Source of the DNA: Branchiostoma floridae
Lineage: Eukaryota; Chordata; Leptocardii; Amphioxiformes; Branchiostomatidae
NCBI RefSeq assembly: GCF_000003815.2
Contig: NW_023365717.1
Span: 1 to 38,473, forward strand
DNA length: 38,473 bases
Direction of reading: 5' to 3'
Within the stretch, counting starts at the first letter, position 1. Each line of letters begins with the position of its first letter. Positions 1-11,000 of the stretch are shown one piece after another. Under the pieces are notes generated by a model. That model was not told the origin of the DNA. It made no database searches and was given only the letters and a program-made list of their open reading frames with translations. The position numbers were made by a program, and so were the translations under genes.

Positions 1-1187
1 AATCCTCTGTAACCCGTTCATAGGTTCTTGAGATGTACTCTACATATACTCACGCACAAAAAAATGGAAGTTCAACTGCAGTAACAAGGTCAGCCGCCAG
101 GATGCCCGACAGTCTAAAGGACATTAAGGTTAACTTTTAACTAAAAGCTGGCAATGCAGCCAAAAGTAACTGTTAGAATTAAAAGGTGGGAGAAAGTAGT
201 GAACGAATGGAAATGCACAATGTGGTCCGTGAGGATAGTTTACAGAAAAAGACGGCACATAGCGAAAACGTCACGATTCAACGTCATAATTTTTTCCTTG
301 AAGTTCCTTATCTTTTTTTGCAAGACAACGTCTAGCCACAGTATTGTCCTAGGTATCACAATAGTTGAAATAAACAATAAAACTTCTTGGATGCCGTTTA
401 GATTGTATTGAAATTTGAAAGCTGATGTTACTGCCTTAATGTGACTGCTGGAATTGCGCAATGATTGATGGTAGAAAAAGCGCCCTCAAGCGATCAATTG
501 CGTCTCCACAGAATCTCCGCAGCATGACAGCCCAGACGTGTCCCATGCATGCATGCCGGACATGTCTCATGCATGCAGCCTATCTAATAGCAATCGTATA
601 GCAACGCGCAAAGAAAAAAAGGCAGCGTGTATATAGTGTAACCTGGTCATTTAATATTTTTCCAAATTAAGATTCTAATCTAAGATTCTAAATCTAATCA
701 AACGAAGGAAAATGGTGATTTTAGTTAGAGTATAGCTCTCGTAGGGAGAAGAACGGATGTGTTATGCCACAAAAACAGATTAATACGGAGCGCTAACGCC
801 AGTCAGGATAAACCTTATATGTATATAACGTTACTATATGCAGGGCAATTTGTCGACTATTTTATACACTAACAGGGTACGTGTTTATACCCAAATTTAT
901 GGCCACTCATCATGGTGAAAAATAACCTTGATAGTTTTTTTTTGCAATTCTACAAAATATCATATCTCTATATGTTGGTTTTAGTGTAAATTTGTTACTG
1001 AAATCTGTTGCAAGCTTAACTTTTGTCAGCATTCTGTGTATTTAGAGGACTGAACTTAAAGTCCGTACGAAATAAGCATTTTCGCACGAGATGCAAAAAA
1101 AGCTGCATTTCAACGTTTAAATGCATGCTTACGCCAAATGTGAACATTGATCATGATATTTGCACATTTTGAACGTCCCGCCACTCT
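1..1187. other. Intergenic, no feature recognised
   Basis: This AT-rich stretch has only short chance reading frames. A small direct duplication around GCATGCATGCC and CATGCATGCAG (about 545-575) is visible. I see no exon with convincing splice sites and no repeat termini. Confidence 0.5.
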
Positions 1188-3060
1188 CGTCAATTAAGGC
1201 ATGTGACACCGTTCTCATTGGTAGAAAACACGTGTATTCTTGTGACTTTTTAACGCATGGTCGTATTGTAACGAAACTTCATACACAGTTAGTACCATGT
1301 GGTACATATAAAATGCACGTGTAATCTTAATTGCTGCACTGTAATTTGGGGTAAGAAATAACGATTTTGGTTGAAAACACTGCTGTTTCATTGATGTATG
1401 GATTCCCCAGCGGGGACACACACTATATCCTTGACTCTTTACGAGATAAGAGCTTATTCCCAACCTAAATAATCTGTCCAGGGGTATTTTGGATTATGTG
1501 ACAAAATGGTGATAATTTTGGGGTAAAAACATAAAAAAACATAGATTTTTCCTACTTGTCCCGCCAACATTTCGCTCTTACAAAAATATTACCATTCTAA
1601 GTTCAAATACCCTTGGATAATATTAAACTGAAAGGTATAATGTCAACAAAATAACTACTTTTTCTATCAAGGATACAATTTTGACCGGGGAAATAGCATG
1701 TAAAGCTAGTAAACGCGTTCTGTTGTCAGCCCTGGCCTCTCATCCCCGTTTTCGCGCCATTTCACTCTCCGGGGGGTCGGAACGCGTTCGGAAGGTACCA
1801 TTATGCTGCTTTTGCGGGGGTGCCTATTTCGTTACATATTCATATTTGATAAACACTTGACCGTTATTTAGAACGGATGCCATTCAAAAGACTTCCCATA
1901 ATGAATTTGTGTGTGCCATACATTGTAACTTCCTGTTCTTTTACAAATCTAATGCAGATCTGTATGTAAATTGAATGTAACATTGGACTATTCTGAGAGT
2001 TTACGTTTCCTCGGGGTTACTTGCGGTCACTGGTTCGTCCGACTAGATTTTGCGGCTACATGGGGTCCGGTTAGATGTATTTTTAGCGTACTATGCCAAA
2101 CAACATTTGTCGATGTTTACATACACATTATAATAACTCTGGTCAATTACGGCATGTGACACTGCGGTAGACATGGTAAAATGGGTATATGCTTGTAAAA
2201 TCCGATAGCATGGTCGTATTGCAAAGAAATTTCACAAGGTGCTAGAAGTATTTAAATGAAATAAAACCCCGGACAAAGTATGTTGATATAATGGATTTTT
2301 GGGGTTAAAAACACAAATTTTTGTTCAAAATATTAGGTTTATTTCATGTGCCCTGTCCTCGGTGGAGACAACGTTCTGGACCCTCATATTTCACAGGATG
2401 ACAGATTACCTCAAGGAGATTTAGTTTGTCCGTCGCTATTTTGCTGTATATTAATTCATCGTAACATTTTTTGGGTCAAAAATAGGTAAAATGGAGATTT
2501 TGTCACATTTTTGGTCAATCATTCGCCCTAGAGGAAATTATTTTATGATGAAACCAAATAGCGATGGATAAATTTCTTTTAAAAGGGATTATAAAGGCAA
2601 ATTTGCCTATATTGTCAGCAAAAGTACTGTTGTCACCGAGGACGAAGCCCGTAAATGCGATGGTAATGGTCCTTCACAACCGCTTTCAGCGCCGCTGTCG
2701 TTTTCCCGCCATTTCACAACCCGGGGGTTCGGTCGTTCGATCGAACGGGGCTCGGAAGGTACCATTATGCGGCTTCCGCGAGGGCCTCCTTTTGTCATTC
2801 ACATCGAATTATGTCAAAAGTTGATAAATTCTTCATCAATATCTAATACGGTTAGGATTTAGACGTTTACCAAAAGTAGTTAGTGTGCTCCATATATACT
2901 GAGTTCCTGTTTTCGCAATGTAACATTACGTTATGACATTGGACAGTTCTGCAAATGTTGTGGTCAAGCGGGGTCAACTGAGGTCAGGGAGTGGTTCGAA
3001 TTTCATGTTCGGTTCCATCGCCCTGGTAACCTTGAGGGACCGCGCCCTTTTTTCACTCCC
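1188..3060 (+). repeat. Tandem duplication, two units of about 952 bp
   Basis: Two diverged units lie head to tail. Matching anchors are 1188 and 2140 (AATTAMGGCATGTGACAC), 1757 and 2709 (CCATTTCAC followed by a G-rich run), 1791 and 2755 (GAAGGTACCATTATGC) and about 1977 and 2937 (ACATTGGAC). The offset is 952 bp, rising to 964 after a 12-bp insertion that makes the palindrome GTTCGATCGAAC in unit 2. Short reading frames inside are not conserved between the units, so this is noncoding repeat DNA. The family is not recognised. Confidence 0.7.
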
Positions 3061-5029
3061 CGGCAAGCTCCATCGAATCACAGGCCGTAACTTACCCGAG
3101 AATGTTCATGACTCTCCAATGATAGGCTTGAGTTCTTGAAAAAGACAGATTTATGGTCAGGATACGGGAGATAACTCCAGTCACTGTGGGTGATTGACAA
3201 AGTTACTGATTTGTGCTGCACCTGCGATGTCAACCCGTCACATGTCTTTTAACAAAGAAGATGCGTTTATCCATCAACATTTCATTGTTCCCACTCATAG
3301 ACTGCATGAAAACATTGAAAATCACCCGTTCCGTCAAATAACAAGGTCTTGGTTTATAAGTCACCCTCCGGTGGCTGAAATGGACTGTCCCAATGCCAGA
3401 TTCATGTTCGATAGAAACTCACATGCCGTAATTGACCCGAGCACAGAGGAGGACATCGCGATTCCCGGCCGCCTACAGACCGGAAGTGACGTAGCATTTG
3501 GAACGCGCGCCAACACGTCTCTCTCACACAATACACAGGCAAAAACTTTCTGTTATTAGTTTTTCGTCTAAGACGGTATTTTTTCTTTGAGAAAACAATC
3601 ACGCAATCGATGTAAGAATGAGCCCTTTCCCTGCAATGTGACTCATACAACGTATTTTCGATCGGTCAGTGTTTCGTGTATCTATCGATCGCTGAAGTTC
3701 AACAGGAACTAGACCCGGACATATAGACACATCCCAGCAGAGCACACAAATAGGATATCGGCACCAGGTTCCACGTCGACAGGTTTCTAGCCGCCACTTG
3801 AGAGGGGTATTTGTCAGTCTTGTCGAATAAGATATAATAAATATCAATTGCTTAGAGGTCGGCAGTAAAGAGCCAAACGTTCGATCCAAGGATTTTACCG
3901 GTAAGTAGCTTTCCGACATAACGTTATGTATATGTGTGTTGTCAGGTCGAGTTAGGAGAAACGATTGATCTATTAAAGATACGTCTCACATAATCTAGAT
4001 GCAGAGGTTAAGATCATGAAAACAAAAATATCATTCTGTAGACATTCAAACACAACTCAAGAAATCAATTCATAAATCTTTGTGTTCTTGATTATTCTAT
4101 CTCAGTTAAATTTCATTGTACATCATTTGTACGTTTTAAACATTTGTCCATTTTTTATCGTCAATTTGAGTTATATCTAATATGTGTGTCTGTGTGTCTG
4201 TGTATTTAATTTTTCCCCTTTAAAAGACATATCCCATTTTAATAACATATATGGATTTGATTACCTCCCCCCCTCAAAAAGACATCCCCAACACATATAT
4301 GCATTTAATTTCCCTATTTAAAAAGATATATCATTTTTAAAACAAAAATTCAAGTCCTGAGAAGGGATTTTGCAACTTACAATACATATCTTAATACGCG
4401 TTAGTTGACATTCGATGAATGCCCCAAAGTATGTATGTACGTGGCTTTAGATCTTTGCTAATAAACTGAATTATGGGAAAACTAAACCTTACCTTATCAA
4501 CACTAAATTGATTGGGACTCCACGGACACTCGACTGTTGTAGAGGGTCGTGATTTTCTGTTTGTATCACTTTTATGCTATGCTGACTACTGTTGCCCAAC
4601 GTTGTCGAGTTGAGTTGAGTCCATACATTGTTACATACCAACTTCATCCACACTCTTTAGATCACCAAACACGTAAGGGAAGAGGTATGGAGAAAGTCAC
4701 CCTTTCCATGGTATGGATTTGTTGTTCCTATTTATTTGTATCATTTCAGTTATTTTGCCTATGTCGTTGTTTTGTTCTTACGGATGGCTAATCATGTTTC
4801 AACGATAGTACAGATATGAGTAATAATATATCGTTTTTCCTTGGCTTCTTCTTCTACTTTTTAGTGAAATCTTCAACTGGATTTATCTCCGTTACTTTGT
4901 GGTCAAATAATCTAAAATATGGCACAATGGCAGAGTTGAACACAAACCCCGCAGTTTTCTTGTCTTATTTATTTATTGATCTCAAGACAAGAGGGTGGCC
5001 CTTGAAATTATTGGAAGTTGATTTCCAAG
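3061..5029. other. Non-genic region, nothing assigned
   Basis: The first part (about 3060-3920) is richer in CpG than its surroundings and has a 121-codon open frame at 3194-3559 that begins with TTG and matches no family I know. The rest is AT-rich with a short (TGTG)-type repeat near 4183. It could hold noncoding 5' exons of the sulfotransferase gene downstream, for example before the GTAAGT at 3901, but nothing in the sequence proves this. Confidence 0.35.
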
Positions 5030-5995
5030 GAGCCCCACTAAGTAAAAACGTTGCTAAAACAATTGGTGTTATTGGGAAAATCAAACACCATATTCCTCTA
5101 AAGAACCTTTCAACTATTTACAACAGCCTTATATACCCGTACTTGACCTATTGCAATATACTTTGGGGATGCGTTTGCCGTACAACCTTACACCCTCTTT
5201 TAATCCTACTAAAGAAATTCACACGGATAGCCAATGCCTCTGATTTTCTCTCACATACAGCCCATTTATTTCTAAAATTGAAAATATTGCATTAGCATGA
5301 TATAAATAAATTGCAAATTTGTATATTTGCGTTAAACTGTCTTTCTAACAATCTCCCTGATATGTTTAAAATTTCCTAAACCCTAAATCACATGTACACA
5401 ATTATCATACCAGGCAAAGAAATCAACAACATATCCCTCTCTTTCGAACATCATTAGTTCAGTCCTCCGTAAAATATAGATGTGTCACAATCTGGGACAG
5501 GTTAACGTAAATATCAAAAACACTTCTTACCTTTAAAAGTGCCCTGAAAACACATCTCATAAACCACCCTAGCCCCTTATAGAAGTACTTATCCTATCTT
5601 ATTTCATATGCTATTATAATAAATTATTAGTTTTGTATAATAATTGTTATAACATATGACTGTGTTAGTTACTTTTCCTTGCTATTTATTGATTCGTTGA
5701 TCATACATGTTTTGTTGTATTATTATAACATATGATTGTGTTGGTTACTCATGTTTGTTATTTATTGATTTCACTGAACAGACATCTTTTTGTATTATTA
5801 TAGCATATGTGTTAGTTTTCTTTGTTAATTATGACTCATTGATCATACATCTTGTGTAAGCATAGAAGAGTAGGGCACATCATAAACCGTTAAGGTTTCC
5901 CCTCCTCCTGCACCTGTTTTATGTTTTATTCTTTTCTGTATTTATAATCATTTTGTATGTGTATAATAAATAAACAAATAAAACAAAACAAATAA
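5030..5995 (+). mobile_element. Degenerate CR1-type LINE, 3' end
   Basis: The frame ending at 5295 reads KTIGVIGKI, then STIYNSLIYPYLTYCNILWG, then SHTAHLFLKLKIL. These blocks are typical of the region just C-terminal to the reverse transcriptase core in CR1/jockey-type non-LTR elements. After the stop at 5293-5295 the homology continues with broken frames: DIYKLQI near 5298, then a block with the look of the element's C-terminus near 5440-5575. An A/T-rich tail with AATAAATAAACAAATAAAAC follows at about 5963-5995. The catalytic part of the RT is missing, so this is a 5'-truncated, dead copy. It has no role in a host gene. Confidence 0.75.
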
Positions 5996-6036
5996 AAGCT
6001 GCAAGCCACTTTGGCCAAACGCAAGAAGAGGGGTAA

Positions 6037-6975
6037 CCCTCAAGCACCCGACCTTTTTTTGCGACTAAAATGACCGAGTGGGGTCCAAACGGACCCCAAA
6101 ATGTTTTGTTCATAAAATCTCAGTTCCAATTCCTATCTGTGATCATTGTACATACATTGCTTCGTCAATGTAAGAGGAATATTTCGACATGTTAAGGTGT
6201 TGCTAATTCCACCTCATTATCATACTTTATGCAAAAGATCAGAAGGACCATCTATTGCACTAAACCTATTCTGACCAGAGAGGGGGATTTTGAGGCCCTC
6301 AGCAACCTTTATGTCGCATAACTCATGAACGGCTAGTGCTAAAGCTACGAAACTTGGTAATATATCACAAAATATTGTTAGCAAATTTTTGTTGTCAATA
6401 AAGTAAATTTATCATTATTTGTGGTTGCCATGGCAACGGAATTATGACAGGCACATTTTTGCAAGAAATTGCGAATTTCGATTTAAACAAGGTTTTCTTG
6501 GTAAACAATGCTTATTTTCTTACAACAATGAAATTCTATGAAATTCAATGCTATTTTCATGATTCAGAATTTAAAATTTATGCTAATTTCATGACGTCAT
6601 TAGTCAAAATCCAAGATGGCTGCCCTTATTAGCTAAATGACGTCATAATGTCGTCATATCATTTGGTGATGACACAGAAGTTTTTATGAGGATTTCGTTT
6701 TACATGTTTATTATCTTCTGAAAGTTTGGTGGTGATACGATAAGTAGTTAGGGAGTTAGACTCAAAAGTTTGTTTCAAAAGCTGCACTTTTTTGCTGGGG
6801 TCCGTTTGGACCCCAGACGGACTGATCACGGACTTTCTTTATAGCTTCCACAGTATTGTACCAATCTGCATAAAAACTTAGGAGAAGGTAAAGAAGATAT
6901 TGGCTGACAAAGTCACGGAAGGAATTTTCTTCGGATTAAAAATGTTCAAATGGTACTTCAAAATTTACGCCTGGG
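6037..6975 (+). mobile_element. piggyBac-like MITE, long copy, right end lost
   Basis: The left terminus (CCCTCAAGCACCCG, 6037-6050) is the same as that of the complete copy at 27548-28050. It is preceded by GTAA where the intact copy has TTAA. The two copies align through about 6350 and again from about 6820 (GGACTTTCTTTATAG). The section between, about 460 bp, exists only here and contains TGACGTCA-like palindromes (near 6594 and 6639) and GTTGCCATGGCAAC. The right terminus is absent: after ACGCCTGGGG the sequence becomes LINE endonuclease. The palindrome GGGGTCC...GGACCCC occurs near both ends. Confidence 0.7.
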
Positions 6976-7240
6976 GTCCAAATGGAGAGGTCTTTGTCGA
7001 CTTCTGTTCCGTTAACGACATGGTAATGAGAGACATCTTATTCCCACACAAAAAGAGCCCCCAAGTTGACCAGTATTTCACTTAATAGATTCTTTTATAA
7101 ACCAGGTAGACCGCATTGCAATTTCTAGAAGGTGACGTGAAACGCTACAAGACTGCAGAATTAAGAGAAGTGCAGATGTTTGCTCGGACCACAATCCACT
7201 CCTGGCTGCTTGCGAGCGTCAGGCACTTCATCTGCCCGGG
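6976..7240 (+). mobile_element. LINE endonuclease fragment (APE type)
   Basis: The frame from about 6970 reads GEVFVDFCSVNDMVMRD then ILFPHKK. After a break around 7070-7110, another frame reads NQVDRIAISRR, a stop, then RIKRSADVCSDHNPLLAA. The order (N-G-E-x-F-x-D-F-C, FPHK, NQ-D-I, DV-SDH-LL) is that of the C-terminal half of the APE-type endonuclease of non-LTR retrotransposons, with the conserved SDH triad region present. A stop and a frameshift show it is dead. Its left edge coincides with the broken right end of the MITE at 6037-6975, so one inserted into or recombined with the other. Confidence 0.7.
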
Positions 7241-7844
7241 GCCGTTCAATTCCCCAACCCTCTACCACAGCTTTCAAGGTTGTTTTCGTGACTGATCATT
7301 CAACTCATCCGGTTTGTGGCAACAAACACACTCTCTAATCGATGTCATAATGATGCAATTCCCGCATCGGCACCAAACTTGCAGTTGACCTGGTCCTAAT
7401 CGCTAGCCTTCTGTCACATCCATGCCGTCACACTCCCTGTTGTCTGTGTCACTTTAAAAGCCCCCCTAAGACGTCCAAGTTTCGGGCTTAAAACCGTAAG
7501 GCTCGATGCTTTGAGCACCGGACACGAAGGCGTCGTCGTCTGCTGACATGGCAGTTTGCCCCATGGCCTCATGCTAAAATATGCGAGGGTCCGCATGGAG
7601 GATTCTAATACCGGATTACAATAAATTTGTTGCCAGGATGACCCCTTACGTAATTCAACGAAAATCTGGTGGATTCTTGTACATGAAAAACCACTTTATC
7701 GGCAAATAACAGGCACTAGTGCTCTTGTCCATGCCTTTAAAGTCTCAACCCCAGCTGAACATGGTTAAAAATTGCTACAAGTATTATTCTAAAAACCTCT
7801 CGGTGACTTGTGATTGACTCTATTGTACTTTTTCTTTCTTAAAG
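7241..7844. other. No gene recognised; probably first-intron sequence
   Basis: This is presumably the last part of the intron before the first recognised sulfotransferase exon. A 60-codon minus-strand frame (7414-7596) has no recognisable motif. The pyrimidine run TTTTTCTTTCTTAAAG at 7829-7844 serves as the acceptor for the exon at 7845. Confidence 0.4.
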
Positions 7845-8081
7845 CTGCACACCCGGCTCTTCTTGGCGAAAAGTTTGTTGTTTTGTGCCGTCTTTCTGAC
7901 CTTTCTGTTCTTGATGAGCTACCTACCTAAAGACCAGGGTGTGTCTTGGGATCTGGCAAATTTTAGGGCAGCAGTCAAAGGGGTAAACGATGATGAAATC
8001 ACACTTCCTAACACCAGGGAGCCGCATGCGACACAAGTAGGATTTAACATGACGAGGGAACTCATGAGACTCAACCCAAGA
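7845..8081 (+). CDS. CHST15-like: CHST15-like exon A: signal-anchor and stem
   Basis: The acceptor TTTCTTTCTTAAAG ends at 7844 and the donor AGA|GTAAGT is at 8082; the exon is 79 codons and ends in phase 0. It begins LHTRLFLAKSLLFCAVFLTF, giving a single membrane segment (about residues 10-27) after a basic residue, the layout of a type II Golgi anchor. The lumenal stem follows, with a GFNMT sequon. The TTG at 7863 is not a start: the frame is open back to the acceptor and eukaryotes would need an ATG, so the start lies in an upstream exon I could not identify. Confidence 0.8.
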
Positions 8082-11000
8082 GTAAGTAGAGTCATTTTGC
8101 TAAGCATGCCAAAAACGGTTTCTTACTTTCACAGTTACCGAAAACAATGCAAAGAAGGTACATATCTAGAATATGCGCATCTGTATTTTCTAATGCATCA
8201 TTACATTCAGCAGCGTTTTATTGTCTAATTATGGTAGTCATTAAAAAATACCTGTAATGTCTCATAACGCCGGGACGGTTAGAGCCCCCAACTTAGGTAA
8301 TTTTTTTTCGTAGTTGTCAGCGAATCTAAAAAATAATAAGAAGCCATTCAATTTTCGTGTTGTCATGGCAACTGTTTATTGATACATACACGGAAATCTA
8401 AAATTTCATTTCCAACATTATATTTTCTTACTACATTACTGTTATATTCTGACATAAACATAACCTGGTGATCTTAAGTATATCTTTTAAAGCTATAATG
8501 AATAATGCTAATTTGATGACGTCATCGGCTTAAATGCAAGATGATGAAGCATATCACATAGTTTTTATTTTAGAAAAACATAAAATGAACTTTTAGCCTA
8601 TTGTCATTGTCTTTTTCAATTGTATGAAAAAATGCATTTTTGAAAATTTCCGTTGGCACGCAAAAAGATGTAATGGTTAGCTACAATGGTTATTATTTAT
8701 TGTGTCGTAGATCTTTTCAGCTCTTCCAGAGGAGTTTCTCCCCGATTACAAGAACCCATGTTGGTTTGAGAAGGCCATGAACGGAAACGAGGACGAGTCG
8801 GTTCAGGAGAGACTGAAAGAAAACGGGACGGAGAAATCTCGTTTGAGGTAAAAGTGTTATCATAAGCCCCGGTCACAAAGCGCGTACGATTCCTTGCGAT
8901 TCCTTCCGATGCGCAGGATAAGCGCAGTGCGTCGTAAGTCGGGGGAGAATCGGAAGCAATGGTTTAAGTATATAAAGCCGTGGTCACAAAGCGCGTAGTG
9001 CATCGTACGATGAGGTCATAAGAGCGTGCCTGCGTCAATCGCAGTGAATCATAGTAAATCGGGGAGCGTCGTATGGCGAAAAATAGAGCTGAAATGGATT
9101 TTGAACATGTTCAAAATTTCGCTATCGTCGTAAGATTTTATTTGCCCCCATAGCAATACTTCATTACGGCAATTTTTGTCTACTGATGAGGTTATAGATT
9201 TATGATTTTTTAGCATGATGTGATGATTTCAGTTTTCCCTGATATTGTCGATATTGACGAAAAGGGGAAATATATCAGTCGCAATTGCCACAGTCGCAAC
9301 CAGAGAACAGCGCGCCCCGCACAGGTGATGCAGACAATTGTTTGATCGCTTCATACACGTGAGTTTATAATTAGATCAAATCTCAGCTCTCGTCGGTCTT
9401 GGGTCAGTTTACCATAATCGTAATAACCATGGGGACAACTCGAACATAAAGGCAGGCTCTATGAGTCAGAAATACATATGATATAATGCTTATCATATGA
9501 TTTTTGTATGATGGCATCTTTTTGTTGATAGCATATCATGATACGATCTTCGAAAGAGCCTGACACGTAGCAGGCCGAGATAACCATACCAGTACTCACG
9601 CTTGATTTGAACTTTTGCTTGTAATACTCTTGTTGTCATGGTCTTTTTTCATTTATTTTTACAGTTAAAGATATTATAGGAAGGTATTTAACAGCTATGT
9701 CCACATTTTGTTGGTTAAAGAAGCACAAAAGCGGTCAGACGGCTATACAGAAGAGACACAAGTAAAAAATCTTGCGACGCTGGAAAAATTTTGAACACCA
9801 TCCGATGCGTTGCGATGGCTTGCGATGCTTACGATTTTCTTGCGATGTACTGTGCTCATTGTACGATATGCGGAATAGTCCATCGTAAGGAATCGTACGC
9901 GCAATGTGACCGGGGCTATAACGCCATTCAGACGGGGGGAGGGGCTTTTGAGGCCTACGCTAACTTAGATGTCCTATAACGCCAGAACGGCTTATGCTAG
10001 AGCCACCAAATTTTGTGAGTTTTCCTAAAAGTATTGTTGGCAGCAGCTTTAGAAAGATTGACAAATTTTCCGGTTTTTCGTGATGCCATTGCAACCGTTT
10101 GTTTACAGGCAGTTTTGCCAAAAATCGCTAATTACGGTTATAACAATGTATTTTTTATGTTTATTTGCTGCATTACTACAATTTTCTTAATTAAGTAAAA
10201 TTTCATGTCATATATGTATTATCTTTCATAATTAGATAAGCATAAAGTATGCAAATTTGATGACGTCAACAACCCAAATCAAACATGGCGGACCGTTTGG
10301 CCAGATCAAGAATAAGTTGCTTATTATGCCTTATAATTTGTAACTACCTGGTATCTTTCAATCCAGAAACCATTGAAATGAATTTATTTAATCTGTTTTC
10401 ATTGCCTTTTATGATTATTTGTTGTAAAAGAATATTTTTGAAAAGGTGCTGGATTTTATGTGATGGAGCCCAACTTGTATCTTAGATGTGCCTGATGTCA
10501 ATTTATGACTTCGTTTTTACGTTATTGATGTTGCTATCTGCAACACAAGTCGTAATAAACATTATCATTTTGTAATCTGCATTTGCTGTTACATTTTGTA
10601 GCAAAACAGTTTTCTGAGAGTTCCCTTAATTCAAAAGTCCGGCCAATACAACCAATCGATGACGCCATAATTACGTGACCATCGTTTAGGAGTTATAGGA
10701 ATTTGTAGTCGATGGCTTCAAGGCTTCAAAAGATAACCACAAAAGCCCGTTCTGAGTAGGGATAAGAGAAATTTGATTATAACCATGATTGAAGCATGCT
10801 TCTCACAGAATTGTGGAAAGGTGTAAAACAACCCTCAAAGCTTTCATGACACGTTGGCTTTTGCATGTTTCGTCCTTTATGCAATAGCCAACGAGAAACG
10901 TGAAAGCAGATACACACAGATACGCTCACAAGCACACACACACACACTGACAACACACGCATAGACAAACATACACACACGGGAACATAGCCACACACAA

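Noticed and set aside
7863-8228. Single-exon 121-residue protein starting at 7863
   Set aside because: The start is TTG, the frame is open upstream to an acceptor, and the conserved continuation requires splicing at 8081.
8720-8847. Alternative acceptor TTTTCAG at 8720 for exon B
   Set aside because: It would shift the frame out of the conserved LPEEFLPDYKNPCW block when joined to the phase 0 donor of exon A.
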